Positions 10,447 through 22,684 of a stretch of DNA of 64,000 bases are shown here, piece by piece; the stretch's first letter is position 1; each line of letters opens with the position of its first letter. A program made the position numbers and the translations under genes. The DNA is from Daldinia sp. FL1419 (Eukaryota > Ascomycota > Sordariomycetes > Xylariales > Hypoxylaceae): assembly GCA_025201765.1 (NCBI GenBank), contig MU623395.1, forward strand, positions 124,001-188,000, given 5' to 3'. A model generated the notes under the pieces. The model saw only the letters and a program-made list of their open reading frames with translations. It did no database searches and was not told the origin of the DNA.

Positions 10447-12678
10447 TTAGCAAGCAATACCGGAAGATATCAGCAGTCCTTCGTACGCGCGGTCTACTGT
10501 GCGACCACCCATTCCTGGAACTGCTCTAAGTTGTTCTAGAGAATCAATGCGACTACCATCCTCCTCGGATAGAAGCTCTAGGTAGTCTACCAGGTCCCGA
10601 GCTTTCTTGGGTCCGAAACCCTGCAAGCCCATAATCAGAGCGACATCCCGTGAATTCACTATTTCAAGCAAATTTTGCGATATCGGGCCTTCTTCTATTG
10701 CAGAAAACCCGCCCTGATGCGCCTTGGTAGCCTTGGGCTTCTTGGTCTGCTTACGACCTTTACCCGTGTAGCTTTCTTCGTCTTCCCCTTCTTCGCTGTT
10801 ATAATCGTCGTCGTTCGCAATCCGTCGGCTAGGCTTCTTAACCCTTTTCTCAAGGATAGATTTGTCGGCTTCGGTCCCCATTTCACTGGAAACCTCGCGC
10901 TTCGCTTCTAACCGGGCTTTCAACTTCTCGATCTTCCCTAGAAGTTTGGCCTGGCCTGGGAAGTATGGTAACGCCATATCGTACATCTTAAGAGCGCTGG
11001 CGTCTTCACCGCGCTCCTTGTGTTGCCGTGCCATGAGTAAGAATCGCAAGCCATCCGAGCGTGAGTCGTCATGCCGGCCGTCCTCAATACGCTTCTCGAG
11101 AGCCTCCAGACGTCTTTGGACGGCTTCATTGATTTCGGGCGGCGCCTGAGCAGCCTGGATCCGGGATGCGAGAATTTCGCTAACCTTCTTCTCCACCATT
11201 GCCTCTATTTGGTCAGCGGATATGGATGGGAGGGCCGGTTGCGAAGGCTTGGCCGACCGGGGTACCAATGCTGGGCGGGTAATTTTAGATGGCCGATTAT
11301 CACTATTGGAATCCATAGTACGCTTATGCGGGGCTGGAGATCGTTTCATTGTGGTATTAGCTGTCGGTCGAGAAGGAGCTTGTGGTTTTGATCGATCGGA
11401 GAAGACACTGAATGCCTTAACGGGGCGATCTGGCTTGTCCGCTGCCTTATTTGCTGCGGCAGTCCCCGAATGGATATTATGCGCATTCGCGAGGGGCCGC
11501 AGAGGTTGACGGGTTACCCCCAAGCTAGGGTTGGAGCTAGAGCGGGGAGGTTGCTTGAATACAACTTCATTTTCGATTTCTCGGACTTCGATTCGCTTGG
11601 CCCTCGAGCTAACATTTAAGCTGCTAAGCGTGTCAAGGTGGTAACTCCGAATTGGTGCGAGATTTAAGATCATGATGGTAATGCCGTTATTTTGGCCGAG
11701 CGAGAGGATTCGCGTCATCTTCGACTCTCGGAAAGGTATTCGGCGATCTCCTCTCGAGATAGCATCGATGCATTGACTTAACACAAACAAGCTTTTGTTG
11801 ATGGCAGCCGACTCAACCAATCGCTCCTTGCCATTATCTGTCCGTCGATTATCTTCAGAACCCGCCAAGTCAATGGCGGATGCCGTGCTCTCTTTGACCG
11901 TATCGCCGGTTGTCTGGGTAAGCTTGACCCGCAAAATGGCATGACTTCTACTGCTGTGTGCGTTCAATTTTGTGGCTGCGGTGATGCGGTTATTATTGGC
12001 TTCAATGTATAATCGCTCGAAGTCCTTTAAATCTTGACAAGGGCGCTCGGATAACCCAGCAACGACAGTCTTGCCGTTAGCCTCCGCGCGGAGAGGTAAA
12101 CCTGACGGCGTCCGTTTTTCGAGGGGTTCGAGCAAGTCGAAGACTTTATCGTTGTAGATCTCGTAGTAGGAAAGTGCGACATCCACAGTTGTCTCGCCGT
12201 CAGAATCCTTGGCAATCTTCTTGGCTCGGCGGAAAACACCACTAAGCAATCTCGGGATAACACCACGGTCCGCCAGCTTCAACCCACCACGCATTGTATG
12301 AGTCTTTCCAGTTCCAGTGACACCATAGGCGAATATCGTAAGATCGAGGCCTTGAAAGAGGGACTTGAGATGCGGAGAAACTATGAAGAGGGAAGGTTAC
12401 TATGGATGTCCCGTACGCGAAGAGCGACGAGGGCGGTGAGGAAAGGGGGACGAAGAGAGAATCTTACCTTCTGCTGAGAATAGTTCCTCTTGGGTGGTTG
12501 ATTGATCGTATACACTGTTGAATGTGAATGAAAACTCCTCGGATTCATTCTTCGGGCTGGGTATCTTGACGACGTTACTCGTCTTGCCATCATCGTTGCT
12601 AGCAGCATGTACGATCACATCTTTGTCCAGCTCTTTTTCTAGGAGCGGACGTATCCGCGCGACAACTCTTACAGACAT
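10447..12678 (-). CDS. Kinesin-10-like motor protein with C-terminal helix-hairpin-helix region
   Basis: Two exons: 12678-12468 and 12380-10447, 714 aa, intron 12467-12381 (GTAAGAT...ATAG). The motor domain is N-terminal: VRVVARIRPL at 3-12, P-loop GVTGTGKT at about 90-97, switch I NAHSSRSHAIL, switch II DLAGSED, and KSLFVLSQCIDAI. A basic low-complexity linker follows (about 330-450), then a predicted helical segment, a Lys/Glu-rich patch and, in the last 75 residues, a helix-hairpin-helix pair with LQGFGPKKARDLVDYL and LRAVPGMGGRTVDRAYEGL. This order matches KIF22/Kid kinesins, which bind chromosome arms via the HhH region and push them along spindle microtubules. The motor is complete. That the fungal protein binds DNA is inferred from the HhH region. 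Confidence 0.9.
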
Positions 12679-14790
12679 GACTGTTTTATTTTCCTTCAAG
12701 CCGACGGAAAATAGGAGCTTGCAGCTAGCAACGGGAGTATGGGAGGAGTAAAATGCTGCAATAAATATTGGTAGTGAGGTTGCGTAGCTTGCCTAGATGT
12801 TTAATAATGGTGATGTTATTAAAGTACGGTTGATTTTTAAGGCTTTGTTTGGAAAATGGCACAAGCTTTCGCCCATTGAGCAATGAGAAAGCTTGCACTG
12901 AAAACTTAATGTGGGTTAGTGGGGGCGTCCCGTTGTAAGGGAGCAACAGGCGCGTACTGCGGTAGTAATTTTACTTGACCCTTAACGATATGCGCATTAG
13001 GTACCTGATGTACCTATCGTACCCCCCTATTCCTTTCAAATTTACTGAACCCAATGCCCTGAATTCTATCCCTCGGGACAATAAATTTCACCTCATTTCA
13101 TCCCTAAAGAATTTGTTTTCCAATATATGTCCTCACGGGATATTTTCAACGTTAGGGATTGATTAGATTGCCGTGTAGCAAAAAATGAAAAATGAGGTAT
13201 TCACTTATATATAATATACTAATAACATTCTTGATAATTGTAATGGTACGTTGAATACCCGGACGCTCTACATCATGTTATTGAATATCTCACCCCGTTG
13301 CAATACGTTAGTCACTGACACATAAGGGATGTTGTACGCGATACGCCGTATAATGAATGCATAGCTCGGCAAACAGGTTTTCCTCTTTTCTCTGATGTTC
13401 CGGCATTTATGCCTGCATTCTACCGGACCTTCCTTCCCTCTCACAGAAACCGGTACGGAAATGACCCACAGTTTCAACCGAAGGCTCCGGGTGAAGTGAA
13501 GACCCACTCCCGGCGAACTCTCCGCATTGTACCTGTCCCTTGTCTAATATACACTTACTAAGCGGTGCAGCTATATTTTACAGCGTTGAGAGATAGATTA
13601 TACTTTATATTCTTAGTTTTCTTTCTATATACGGTGGCAAATATGCAATCTTACCACGAACTTGCCTAATTGCTAAGCACTTGGATGCTGATGTGGCACC
13701 ATAGAGTATCATGGCATGAAATCGGGTGTTATTGTAAAGAGAAAATAATCATCTTAGATTATGTTAGCTCTCTATTTACCATTTTATACATATCATTCGG
13801 TAGTGAATGCCTGTAATTCACCATCTACATGTACTTGGCTATATGTGCACTATGTAAATCATGGGGTCTCAATCTCAACTTCATTGTCAACTTGAAAAGG
13901 ACAAAAAAGAAAAGAAAAAAAAGGTATGGAAATGGAATTACTACAATAGGCAAGTCGGTGGGGCTACTAAGCAGTAGAGAACTTGAAAGATTAAAAATAA
14001 ACTAACCTTATTGGATTATTAGTGTACCTTTGTGCCTTGTACCATGAGCCGCAAGCAGTTGTCAATTCGACCTCTTACAAGATGATAATAGAGAAAGATG
14101 AGACTACATAAGATAAAAAAAAAATGATACGCACGTTAATAAAATAAAAAAGCCCTCTTTAATATTACTACCAATTATATGTGAGTTTGATTGTATAGGA
14201 AATGTTATTCGCTGAAAAAAGTTGTGGTGTTGTACACTTAAGCTTTATTCTAAAAAAAAAAATTTTCTTTTTTCTTTCCTTTTTTTTCTCCCCAGCGTGA
14301 TCTTTTTTTTTTTTCCTTCCTTCTTTTTTTTTTTTTTCTTCCTCGCTTCCTTCTTCCTATTATTTCTGCTACCTATATCATCAACACTTTTATCTCAACC
14401 ACATTATTAGTATTATCTTTTAGCTTCATTTACCGTTCTAAAGGGAAGGTCAATTGCATTTTCTAAAAGTCGATTTAATTGACCACGTGTAGATCAAGCC
14501 GAGTACATCTACTATACTTATGTCGCATTTGCTCTTATTGAATGAAATCGGCAGCTTCTGTTAACTTTGATCTAAACTACCTGCGCGCCTTCTCCCTCAA
14601 GTACATGTAGCTACTAGGTACTGTCGAATTGAGTTGAGATACCTAGGTACCTGCGATACATCCTCTTGTAATCGCGTCTCCGCCGTTCTCCTTTTTTCCA
14701 TACCTCACTCACGATATCTCAACATAACGCATTATCTTTTTCTATACATCATACATCATACATCATACATCATACATCATATACTCAACC
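12679..14790. other. Long intergenic region with T-rich tracts
   Basis: About 2.1 kb without a supported gene. It contains a long pyrimidine/T-rich tract at about 14252-14345, A-rich tracts near 13900-13922 and 14117-14125, and an ACCTAGGTACCT motif at 14641. An ORF through the T tract (14222-14410) encodes only Phe/Leu/Ser-rich low complexity and is not a gene. Confidence 0.45.
14744..14778. repeat. Tandem repeat, 7-bp unit ATACATC x5
   Basis: Five head-to-tail copies of ATACATC lie immediately upstream of the proposed ATG at 14791, so they would fall in the 5' leader or core promoter of the next gene. Copies are identical, which suggests recent slippage. Confidence 0.85.
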
Positions 14791-15943
14791 ATGTCTCGGC
14801 AGCGCACGACTTTCGTTCAGCGCTTCGTGCCTGATATTACCCGAATCTTTGAAGTAGGTTGCGATTCTAGTATTTTCGTGGTGTTTTTATCGCCAGTTCA
14901 TAATTCAACCGTGCCATGACCTTCGCCACCAAGCTGACCTAGACTCATATCATGCGTTTCTTGTCATACTTTACTTCCCTGCCCTTCCCCCCCTTCCCTC
15001 TTAAATTCACAAGTTTATAGTTATTAACGCTTGGCTATAGTTCCCTAATAATGCCATGACTACTGCAAATGGATCTTTGGATCCTCGCTCTCTCAGCTAC
15101 GAGACGAGCAATCTAAATGAGATAACACGCCGCCAAATGAATGAGGATATCAGTGCATACCGTTACGACTTAGACTTCTGTCGTAATCAACTCGCTTCCG
15201 CTGATCTTACTCCCCAGGAAGTAAGAACTCTGCAGATACGCGTTCTGGATTGCGGTCACAACATTCGTAACTGCCAACATAGGATCCAACAATTAGATGC
15301 CCAAGCACGTAACTCAGCAGCAGCAGCCGCCTCCGCCACTCCTACTTATAAGCCCCAGCAGTATCGCAATGCTACAGCTACTCCTGCCTCAACGGCTGGA
15401 GTCAAGAGACAGCGTCCTATGAAACAGCTAGATAGCGATGATGAAGAGACTGGTGACCATGAGTCGATTATGGACTTGACTGGGCCGGGCACTACTAACT
15501 TCCAGCGCCTTGGCTTCTGGAAGTGCCGCCTCTGTACGTCGCAGAAATTCCTAGATGCGGGTGCCAATAGAGTTCCAAGCGCTCCTTGCAAATGGCCTCT
15601 CAAGGATGTCTCTAAGATGATCAACCACTTCCTTGACATGCATACGGAGCACACCCCCGGCGAGCGCTGCGAAGAGCTTGGCACCGCTCTCGCATTTAAT
15701 AGTGAGTACCTCGTATGACCCTCGTATTTAATATACTCCAGTTCGCTTGGATACTAACGTCATCCAAAAGGGGGCCCCTTTCAGTATTGGCTAGTCCGTA
15801 CCCGAGCGCAAGATTTGGATGATCAGAATGTTATTGATGAATTCATCGCCACTCTTCAATCTGGCTCCTTGCCCGAGGCCCTTCGTGGTCTGAGTAGAGC
15901 TGCAAGCGCGTTTCCTAATACAATATCTGGATTCAAGCGATGA
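14791..15943 (+). CDS. Conserved fungal hypothetical protein with Cys/His-rich putative zinc-binding region
   Basis: Preferred model: exons 14791-14853, 15041-15701 and 15771-15943, 298 aa. The second intron (15702-15770, GTGAGT, branch TACTAAC, AAAAG) is strong. The first exon (MSRQRTTFVQRFV...) is less certain: its GTAGGT donor and CTATAG acceptor join in frame and place ATG 15056 internally. If it is only leader, the protein starts at 15056 (272 aa). The N-terminal half has a helical RRQMNEDISAYRYDLDFCRNQ region with possible coiled coil. An acidic patch DSDDEE follows a basic VKRQRPMK (possible NLS). Then comes WKCRLCTSQKF, CKWPLKD and MINHFLDMHTEHTPGERC, with Cys and His spaced as in an atypical zinc finger. 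The C-terminus is helical. I do not recognise the family function; nuclear action is a guess. Confidence 0.75.
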
Positions 15944-16792
15944 GAAATCGATGATGCGAACCCCTAACGATTGACAGCATAGCACAAGAAAGCATGGTAG
16001 CATAGTCCAAGATGAACTTGGGCTATGGATTGGAGAAAATATTTCTCTGGTCTAGGTTTTAAGGTGGCATAGTTGCTTGTAACTAGTTACATAGAGCTCC
16101 GTATTTTGCGATGAGTTTCAATGACTCTAGCATGGCGTTTGGTGTTGCTATAGATAGGTAGACATGGTCTAGATTTTTCAAGCTAGCTTGACAGACTCAG
16201 AGTCAACATGATGAATTGTCATTGCAAAAAGAGATGGCATTAACCTTTGCTCAGTGTCGATAATATGAGGAGACATATGCATACCCCGTTGTTATCTTAG
16301 CTTTACTATGGCTTCTTCATGAATGGGCACAGTCTAGGTACCTACCTAGGTACCTGGGCATGTAATATAGAAATAAAGTAAAGCTTTCACGTTCGAGGCG
16401 ATACCGAGGATTACAGTCATTCTTACAATCGCACTGGACATGCTGATTCTAATATAACAAATTGCCAACTAGGATAGCTTCAATCTTGGATAGATAGGTA
16501 GGTACCTAGCTAACTTGAACGGAACATGATACTGGGTACCCCTACCTAGGTAGTATATCATTAAAAGTTCACCCCAAGCAGATAATATCTCTACATATAT
16601 TATTCATAGGTGGAATAGTTGAATACCCCGAGCTGTGTTTTGAGAATACTTACCATTACCTATGCCTTATATTTACGTATTTCGAGTACTGTAACTCTAT
16701 TCTGATATTGTAAAGTTCTTGCCGTCCCATAGTCGTGATTATTTCAATATCCACCAGAAGTTTGATATCTATAACTTCCATAGACACCTATT
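15944..16792. other. Intergenic rich in ACCT/AGGT palindromes
   Basis: Between convergent genes. Contains dense motifs: TAGGTACCTACCTAGGTACCT at about 16336-16356, GATAGGTAGGTACCTAGC near 16494, and CCTACCTAGGTAG near 16541. No coding signal seen. Confidence 0.5.
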
Positions 16793-17427
16793 TTAGGTAT
16801 GCACCTCAATGAATTCCCATGCTGTGCCAGTGTCGTCGGTCTCCACCAATCTACCAGTGCCTCTTTCAACTACCATCTTCCTCATCGTGTTATAGTGAGT
16901 GGTCAACAGCATTTGGCCCCCTTTCGGATGTGCTCTTGTATTAAAAAATTCCCACGCCCAGTGATGATACTCCCGAGCGACGAAATTTCCCCAGCAATCA
17001 TGGCCTATGTGGACGTTATTGGTGGGGCTTCGGAATCCCAGATATCCATCCGTTTCTACACATAGCCAATGATATCCTCCCTGGGCGCCCAAGTCTTCTG
17101 CTAACTTAAGCTCTCCATTTACCAACGTAATCTGGCGTTTGGTTTCTAGGTCTCGAATTTTGTATATGTGACCTGGCCAGGGTCCCGCCAAATCTAGATG
17201 AGTAAATATTAGCTGCGTTTAATACAAAGCTTTGCCATCGCAGTAGCCATACTGGTCCTCCTGGTATAGCCGCTGTTGCTATTCTTGCACGCGCACGTCT
17301 GCCGTGAACCTTGTCCGTTCTCTGCTATCTTGCCATCCCGAAATGGTTTACTGGGCGGTGCAAAGTCGTTCGGATAAAAGTTTGTTACAACTTGGAGAAT
17401 GATGTAGATAATTTGAAGTATATTCAT
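16793..17427 (-). CDS. Small fungal hypothetical protein, probable beta-rich fold; first exon tentative
   Basis: The reliable part is exon 17193-16793, reading LAGPWPGHIYKIRDLETKRQITLVNGEL, HWLCVETDGYLGFRSP, HIGHDCWGNF and GTAWEFIEV. From memory this resembles a widespread small ascomycete family of about 130 aa that begins AGPWPG and ends WEF, with Trp/Gly-rich strand-like repeats. I know no function for it. The exon has no ATG in frame; upstream an acceptor CATCTAG (17194-17195) with a GCTAATA branch can join a donor GTATGG at 17252 to an ORF starting ATG 17427 (hydrophobic MNILQIIYIILQVV, possibly an anchor). That gives 191 aa with frame preserved. A different, shorter first exon is equally possible. 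Confidence 0.55.
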
Positions 17428-18913
17428 TCTTGGCAGAGTAAGGCCGACACATTAGATAATAACTAGAAATTATGGCCTCTACTATTTGCTCTATGTTACA
17501 GGCGAAAGTGGTAACTTGATGATGAGGAAGTCTGTATGGGTTGGGGTTAAATGGGTGTGCATGGACCGCCCACTCCGTTTGTCAGGCCGCAATACCTACT
17601 GTTTGTAACGAATGATAAGGATGTCTACGATACAAATTATGTAATATAGATAAATCGGACAGCTCTCATCCATTCGTTCAAGGTCTTATGCAAGTTCTTT
17701 CATACAACTCTTTACAATAGGATGTTAGTGATAGGCCTAGTTCTTACGGTCGCTTCAATCTCGACGAGTCGACAGATGATCAAGATGCTACAGAAAATTC
17801 AAGTATTATGTGTTTACCCTTGAATTACGTGTCTACATTAATCCTGAAAAGTGACGTCTCTACCCCATCTTTTCTGCAAGTCAAATAGTCAGTGAATAGT
17901 ATCAACTTGAAGGGGTTAATTCCACTGAGCCGTTCTACTACTAGCTACAAAGGTAATCAAATTAAACCGAGCTTTCTCTCTACTCCAAAGGCATTATTAA
18001 AATTATTATTGCATATTATCTACTAAGCGCCGAGTAGGCACGTATACCTTGAAAAGTCTTAGCTATAACAATCAACTTCGTATCCGATAACATATGATTA
18101 TGGATCGCGGGGATTTATAGCTGCGTAAGTGAGGCAAACTAATAATAGTAATAGCATTTCTTATAACGTCGACTTAATTAAAACCAGGTAAATACATTCC
18201 CCGTTCTGTCTTTGAAATTTCCCATAAGACTACCCGAGAGGATGCAAGCAAGGGACAGTAACTTGATAGTTAATATAATGAGTATGTACTTCTGGCTACC
18301 TAGTTAGTATATTATAAATCACCCTTTGCTGTCTTGTGTTGTTTGTATCGAATTAGGTAGTGAGATAGGTAATCAGCTAAGCAAGGGGTTCTTAACTAAT
18401 TTCTTACAAGAATAATGAAATTGGAGAGACCCAAACGACTATGGGACTATACATAAGTAGGTAGGCAGAACCCAGTCAAGTCAAATAAGTAGGTATCTCT
18501 TCCCTTAACTCCATGGTTTCACAACCTACCCAGCCACACCCAAACAGGGCATATGTAAGTAACTCTATACCAACCAATCGTAAAGGACTACGCGGCATGG
18601 CTGTAGCCCATGTCGAAAGACGCAGAGAAGATACATATCGTAGATGCATGTACGCGATAATTCAACGCCGGTAAACGAGATGAGCGGAACTATGCATCTT
18701 GCTAGTGGAAATTACGTATACCTACCTATACCAGAACGGATATGATCCGCCTAGCCAGCCACCATTTAGGCGCAACCAGACGTTCCATAAAAGCGTACCC
18801 AAAGCTAGTAGCATCGGTTGCTATACAAGCAGCCGCATATAATCCATGCCCACGTTAGTATAATAACACTCTGCGAGATTTCTGGCTGCAGGACGGAACC
18901 AAACATCAAATAT
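17428..18913. other. Long AT-rich intergenic region
   Basis: No ORF longer than about 60 codons with any protein-like character. Scattered AGGTAGGT/ACCTACC motifs (18460-18500, 18720). I see no transposon ends. Confidence 0.45.
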
Positions 18914-20563
18914 CATGGCTCACGTCGATCTATTACAACTTGTCCCGGAGATCATCGTCCGTATTATATTGGCTCGAAGTTTCTGGGTTTTTTACGCAAG
19001 TACCTAAACTAGACTCGAATATAAATGAGTATATGGAGACGTTTTAATTCAAGGAAGTGTGCACAACATGAAGTGGCGCCTGTAATCCTTACGATGGCAT
19101 AGTGACACAACTGGAAACTTTAAAGCCACTTCGATGTGACATAATGCAAGATACCGATAGAATGACGTATACACATCTGAATTGCAAACCTCTACGTTTG
19201 ATTGCCGCGAGGGGAGGGATTTGATGGGGTTAGCATTAGCATTTATCAATGGATTTCAATATAAGTATTTAGGGAAGTATATTATAATTTTAATTAAGGT
19301 CCTCAACTAGTATAATATCGTAAGACGCGATACGTATTCCTTCGTGACGCGATATCTCTCTAGAAGGGCGCCTATATACTAATGTCCCATCAGGGTTTAA
19401 GATCCTAAGGCGTCGTGGGGGCCAGACCAATCTACTCAGATTTTACGCCTCGCAAGTTGACCGGCGACTAGGCAACATACTAGTTAGAGCACAAAGTCCC
19501 GAAGCCTCAGTACCTCAACCACTCGCTATTACTTTGTAAGGTGACTCCCACATGGCGCCAATTGGGCGAGCCAATGACTCCTACGGCCTATAGGAAAAAG
19601 GCTATGCGAGCCACGGCCCCTTTACAACTAGTGTCTTTTGATTAAGGGCTATTGCTTCCTTTTTGGTTCCAACGAGAGAGACCCACTGATATCCTGATCT
19701 GCGTAGCCCAGATAAGGCGCCGTTGGTGTCGAACGGCGTGGGTAATACGGCCTTGATCGACAGGAACAGTACCGCGGGTCCGTCGACTAGACGCTATTTC
19801 CAGCCTCCAAACAAGCTAGAATTGTGTCGTGGTAGTAGTTATCAAAAATTGTGCGTGACGTCTTGTTGGTAGCACAAATTCTCGGCTTCCTCCCGAGACT
19901 GCTTAAACCCGAGAACGGGCTGCACGTCACGCTGGCCTGGTCGCATGCCCGTAAGTTATTACCGGGTTGGTGAGAATGAGAATGAATGCTCTCGCGATGA
20001 CATATCCCGCACCAGTCGTAACCTGTCACTTAGGGAGGGATGAAGCATCGCGACGAGGAGCGATCTCGCCAAACGTTGTGCGGGTCTTCCCGTCGACTAC
20101 GCTACCTAACCACTACGCTGGGAGTGGAGCTGTTGCGAACAAACCGAATCAAGTATCGTCCATGTTTGCGGGATGGGAAAGCCGAGCATGGCGGGGGGGG
20201 ATACGGCGTAATGAGGGGTGTTCGCTAGCATTAGGTAGTCTGATCCCCGGGAAGACTTTTCGGGAAATCGTCTTCGCCCGCACTTAAGCAGGCTTTGGTA
20301 TAGCATGTGTTTTAGGATGTCGAGGGATAAAAAATTTGTGTGCCTCCATTTACGCGTTTACATCTTGTGATGGACCGAGGGAACAGAGTGATTATTCAAC
20401 TAGTCCGCCCCATCTGCAATATCGCAGAGCGAACATCGGCAGTATAGCGTTACATGAACACTTAGCGATTGCGGCAGCGAGTGGTAATAAAGGAACTATA
20501 TGGTTGTTGGCCAAGAGAACTACACGTATAAATCTATTTACATATAATAATCCCGGTCCGTAG
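18914..20563 (+). pseudogene. Possible relic of an F-box/ankyrin-type fungal gene
   Basis: An ATG at 18914 opens MAHVDLLQLVPEIIVRIILA, which resembles the N-terminal LLxLxPEIxxxI pattern of fungal F-box-like proteins, but a stop follows after 31 codons. Farther along, the same strand shows separated protein-like islands: RRDTYSFVTRYLSRRAP near 19322-19372 and HEHLAIAAASGNKGTIWLL near 20455-20512, the latter like one ankyrin repeat. Frames are broken between them and no intron set joins them. I read this as a heavily decayed gene. The similarity is weak and from memory, so this is a low-confidence call. Confidence 0.3.
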
Positions 20564-21197
20564 ACTGGCACTTCCTACTGCTTTTCATATACTTTGTAGC
20601 GCCTAAGAGGTTGGAAGCCCTAAAAACCGGAGCCATTCACACACGATACTATGGGAATATCGCAGTGGCAGATAGGGTAGGAGCAATGCAATACCATGGT
20701 AGTATCATTTTCTTGCTTTCCCCGTGCCAAAGAGAGAGCACAGAACGCGGTTGTGGGGACAAGCATGATGGTTGGAATATGCGGGTCTTTGGGGAAGGCG
20801 AATCGCGAGCTCTGTTGAGGTGGTCTGGACTGTCAGTATGCGGAGACAGATCATGAACTAGGGCAGGGGATGAATTGGCAAATCTCCAATAGGATTGGCT
20901 TCCCCACATTGGACTCTGTCACGCTTACGCTGGTGCTAGGTCCTTTGACACGCCCGTGGACGATGTCGCCGCCGGAAGTCCCAATCGGGCTAACCGGCCT
21001 TCGTCGAGTAAACCCGCCAGGAAACGTACGGACCGTGGTCGCCATGGAACTTTATAAAATGAAACTTGATTCTCCGGGTCGACGAAGGTTGGTACCGTTA
21101 TACTCCTAGTAGAGACTGCGAAATCTCCAACTCATCGATTGAAATTTGGCTCGGTTGTGAAACGAAATACAGCATCTATACATCCCATTCCTTGAAG
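20564..21197. other. Upstream region of the polyol dehydrogenase gene
   Basis: Higher GC than the preceding region, no gene seen. It carries a GGCTAA hexamer at about 20987-20992, the core recognised by XlnR/Xyr1-type xylanolytic activators in other ascomycetes, and a TATAAAA box at 21053. Confidence 0.4.
21053..21059 (+). promoter_or_regulatory. TATA box upstream of polyol dehydrogenase
   Basis: TATAAAA, 139 bp upstream of the ATG at 21198. Position and sequence fit a core promoter; not otherwise tested. Confidence 0.4.
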
Positions 21198-22684
21198 ATG
21201 CCGGGAATAGGCCTGAATGGCGGCCATGCAAACGGCCAAACTAATGGCCACGCCAATGGCCATACCAATGGAATCGCCAAAAGTTTCAGGAATCCATCAT
21301 TGCAAGTCACCGAGGACCACCAACTAAAGATGGTCGATGCTCCTATTGAGGAACCTGGTGTTGGTGAGGTAACTTTGCAGATCAAGTGCTCAGGTATCTG
21401 CGGGTAGGTTTCGTTCCGGTGCCTCGAATGTCTTTCACGACGATCCGCTAACTCTTAGTCTAGATCAGATATGCACCTTTGGAAGTCAGGACGCATTGGA
21501 TCTCTTGAAGTTAAGGGTGACTGTATCTTGGGACATGAAGCCGCTGGTATCGTTCTTAAGTGTGGTGAGGGAGTGACCAATCTCAAGCCAGGTGAGTCTG
21601 CCTTTGCTTACACCTTCGTGAAGAGTGTTGAGCTGATTTGCGGCCTTGTCTGTTCCATTAGGGGATCGAGTGGGTATCGAGCCTCAAGAGCCCTGCGAAA
21701 AATGCTTTCTGTGTATGGAAGGCCGGTACAACCTTTGCGAGCAAGTCAAATTTTCCGGAATATGGCCGTATAATGGAACGATCCAGAGATTCAAGGTCCA
21801 CCCTGCAAAGTGGTTATACAAGTATGTATTATCAACATCCACTAGTCCGAACCCGCCTCTTGATCTATCTTGATCATGTTTTGCATCCCCAAAGAATCTC
21901 TCCCCCCTTCCCCCCGATTAAGACGCGGCTGACAATCCCTAAGGATCCCAGACAATCTCACTTATTCTGAGGGCGCCCTTCTGGAGCCACTCTCGGTAAT
22001 TCTTCACGGCATCAACGGAGCCAATGTAAAGCTTGGTCGTCCAACATTAGTGTGCGGCGCAGGCCCGATCGGACTCGTTGCTCTAGCTGCAGCGAGGGCT
22101 TCTGGTGCTCACCCGCTAGTAATTACGGACATTGACCCGAAGCGTCTAGAGTTTGCCAAGGAGTTTGTTCCACGGTGCCAAACATACCAGATAAACTCGA
22201 AGTTGAGCGCCGAGGAGAATGCCAGAGAGATCCGAAAGCTGTACGGCGAGGACGAGTATTCGGCACCGGCATCGGTAATGGAATGCACTGGAGTCGAGAG
22301 CAGTGTCTGCACAGCCGCCTTTTCTGTCCGTAGAGGAGGAACGCTCATGGTAATCGGAGTAGGAAAACCGGTTATGAACAACATTCCTTTCATGCATTTA
22401 TCTCTTGCTGAGGTTAGTTCCGTTAACTTAGACATACACTATTTTGAGGATCAATAGCTAACGTGATACCGTTACCTCAGATCGAGCTTAGGTTTATCAA
22501 CCGGTATAGGGACACATGGCCTGCGGCCATACAATGTATGAGCGGTGGTGTACTTGACCTAAACAAACTGGTCACACATAAGTTCCCCCTTGAGAAGGCT
22601 CTCGACGCGTTTGAATTAAACGCCACCCCGGGTAATGGCAGCATTAAGATCCACATTGTTGATGATGTTGAAGCGTCGCTATAA
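21198..22684 (+). CDS. Zinc-dependent polyol dehydrogenase, L-arabinitol 4-dehydrogenase-like
   Basis: Five exons: 21198-21403, 21464-21591, 21662-21821, 21944-22412 and 22481-22684, 388 aa. All four introns have GT/AG ends and clear branch sites, and every junction restores the family sequence. The zinc MDR features are present: CSGICGSDMH with the catalytic-zinc cysteine, GHEAAG, a structural-zinc loop with Cys123, Cys126, Cys129 and Cys137, and a Rossmann GAGPIG at 203-208 followed by ITDID, which favours NAD+. The C-terminal LVTHKFPLEKALDAFEL and GSIKIHIVD match L-arabinitol dehydrogenases. The known reaction is L-arabinitol to L-xylulose in the fungal pentose catabolic pathway. Sorbitol or xylitol dehydrogenase is the alternative. 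The N-terminus carries a 20-residue Asn-Gly-His/Thr repeat region not needed for the fold. The GGCTAA site upstream hints at xylan/arabinan-linked control. Confidence 0.9.

Noticed and set aside
14222..14410. ORF through a T-rich tract coding for Phe/Leu/Ser runs
   Set aside because: Low-complexity translation of a homopyrimidine tract.
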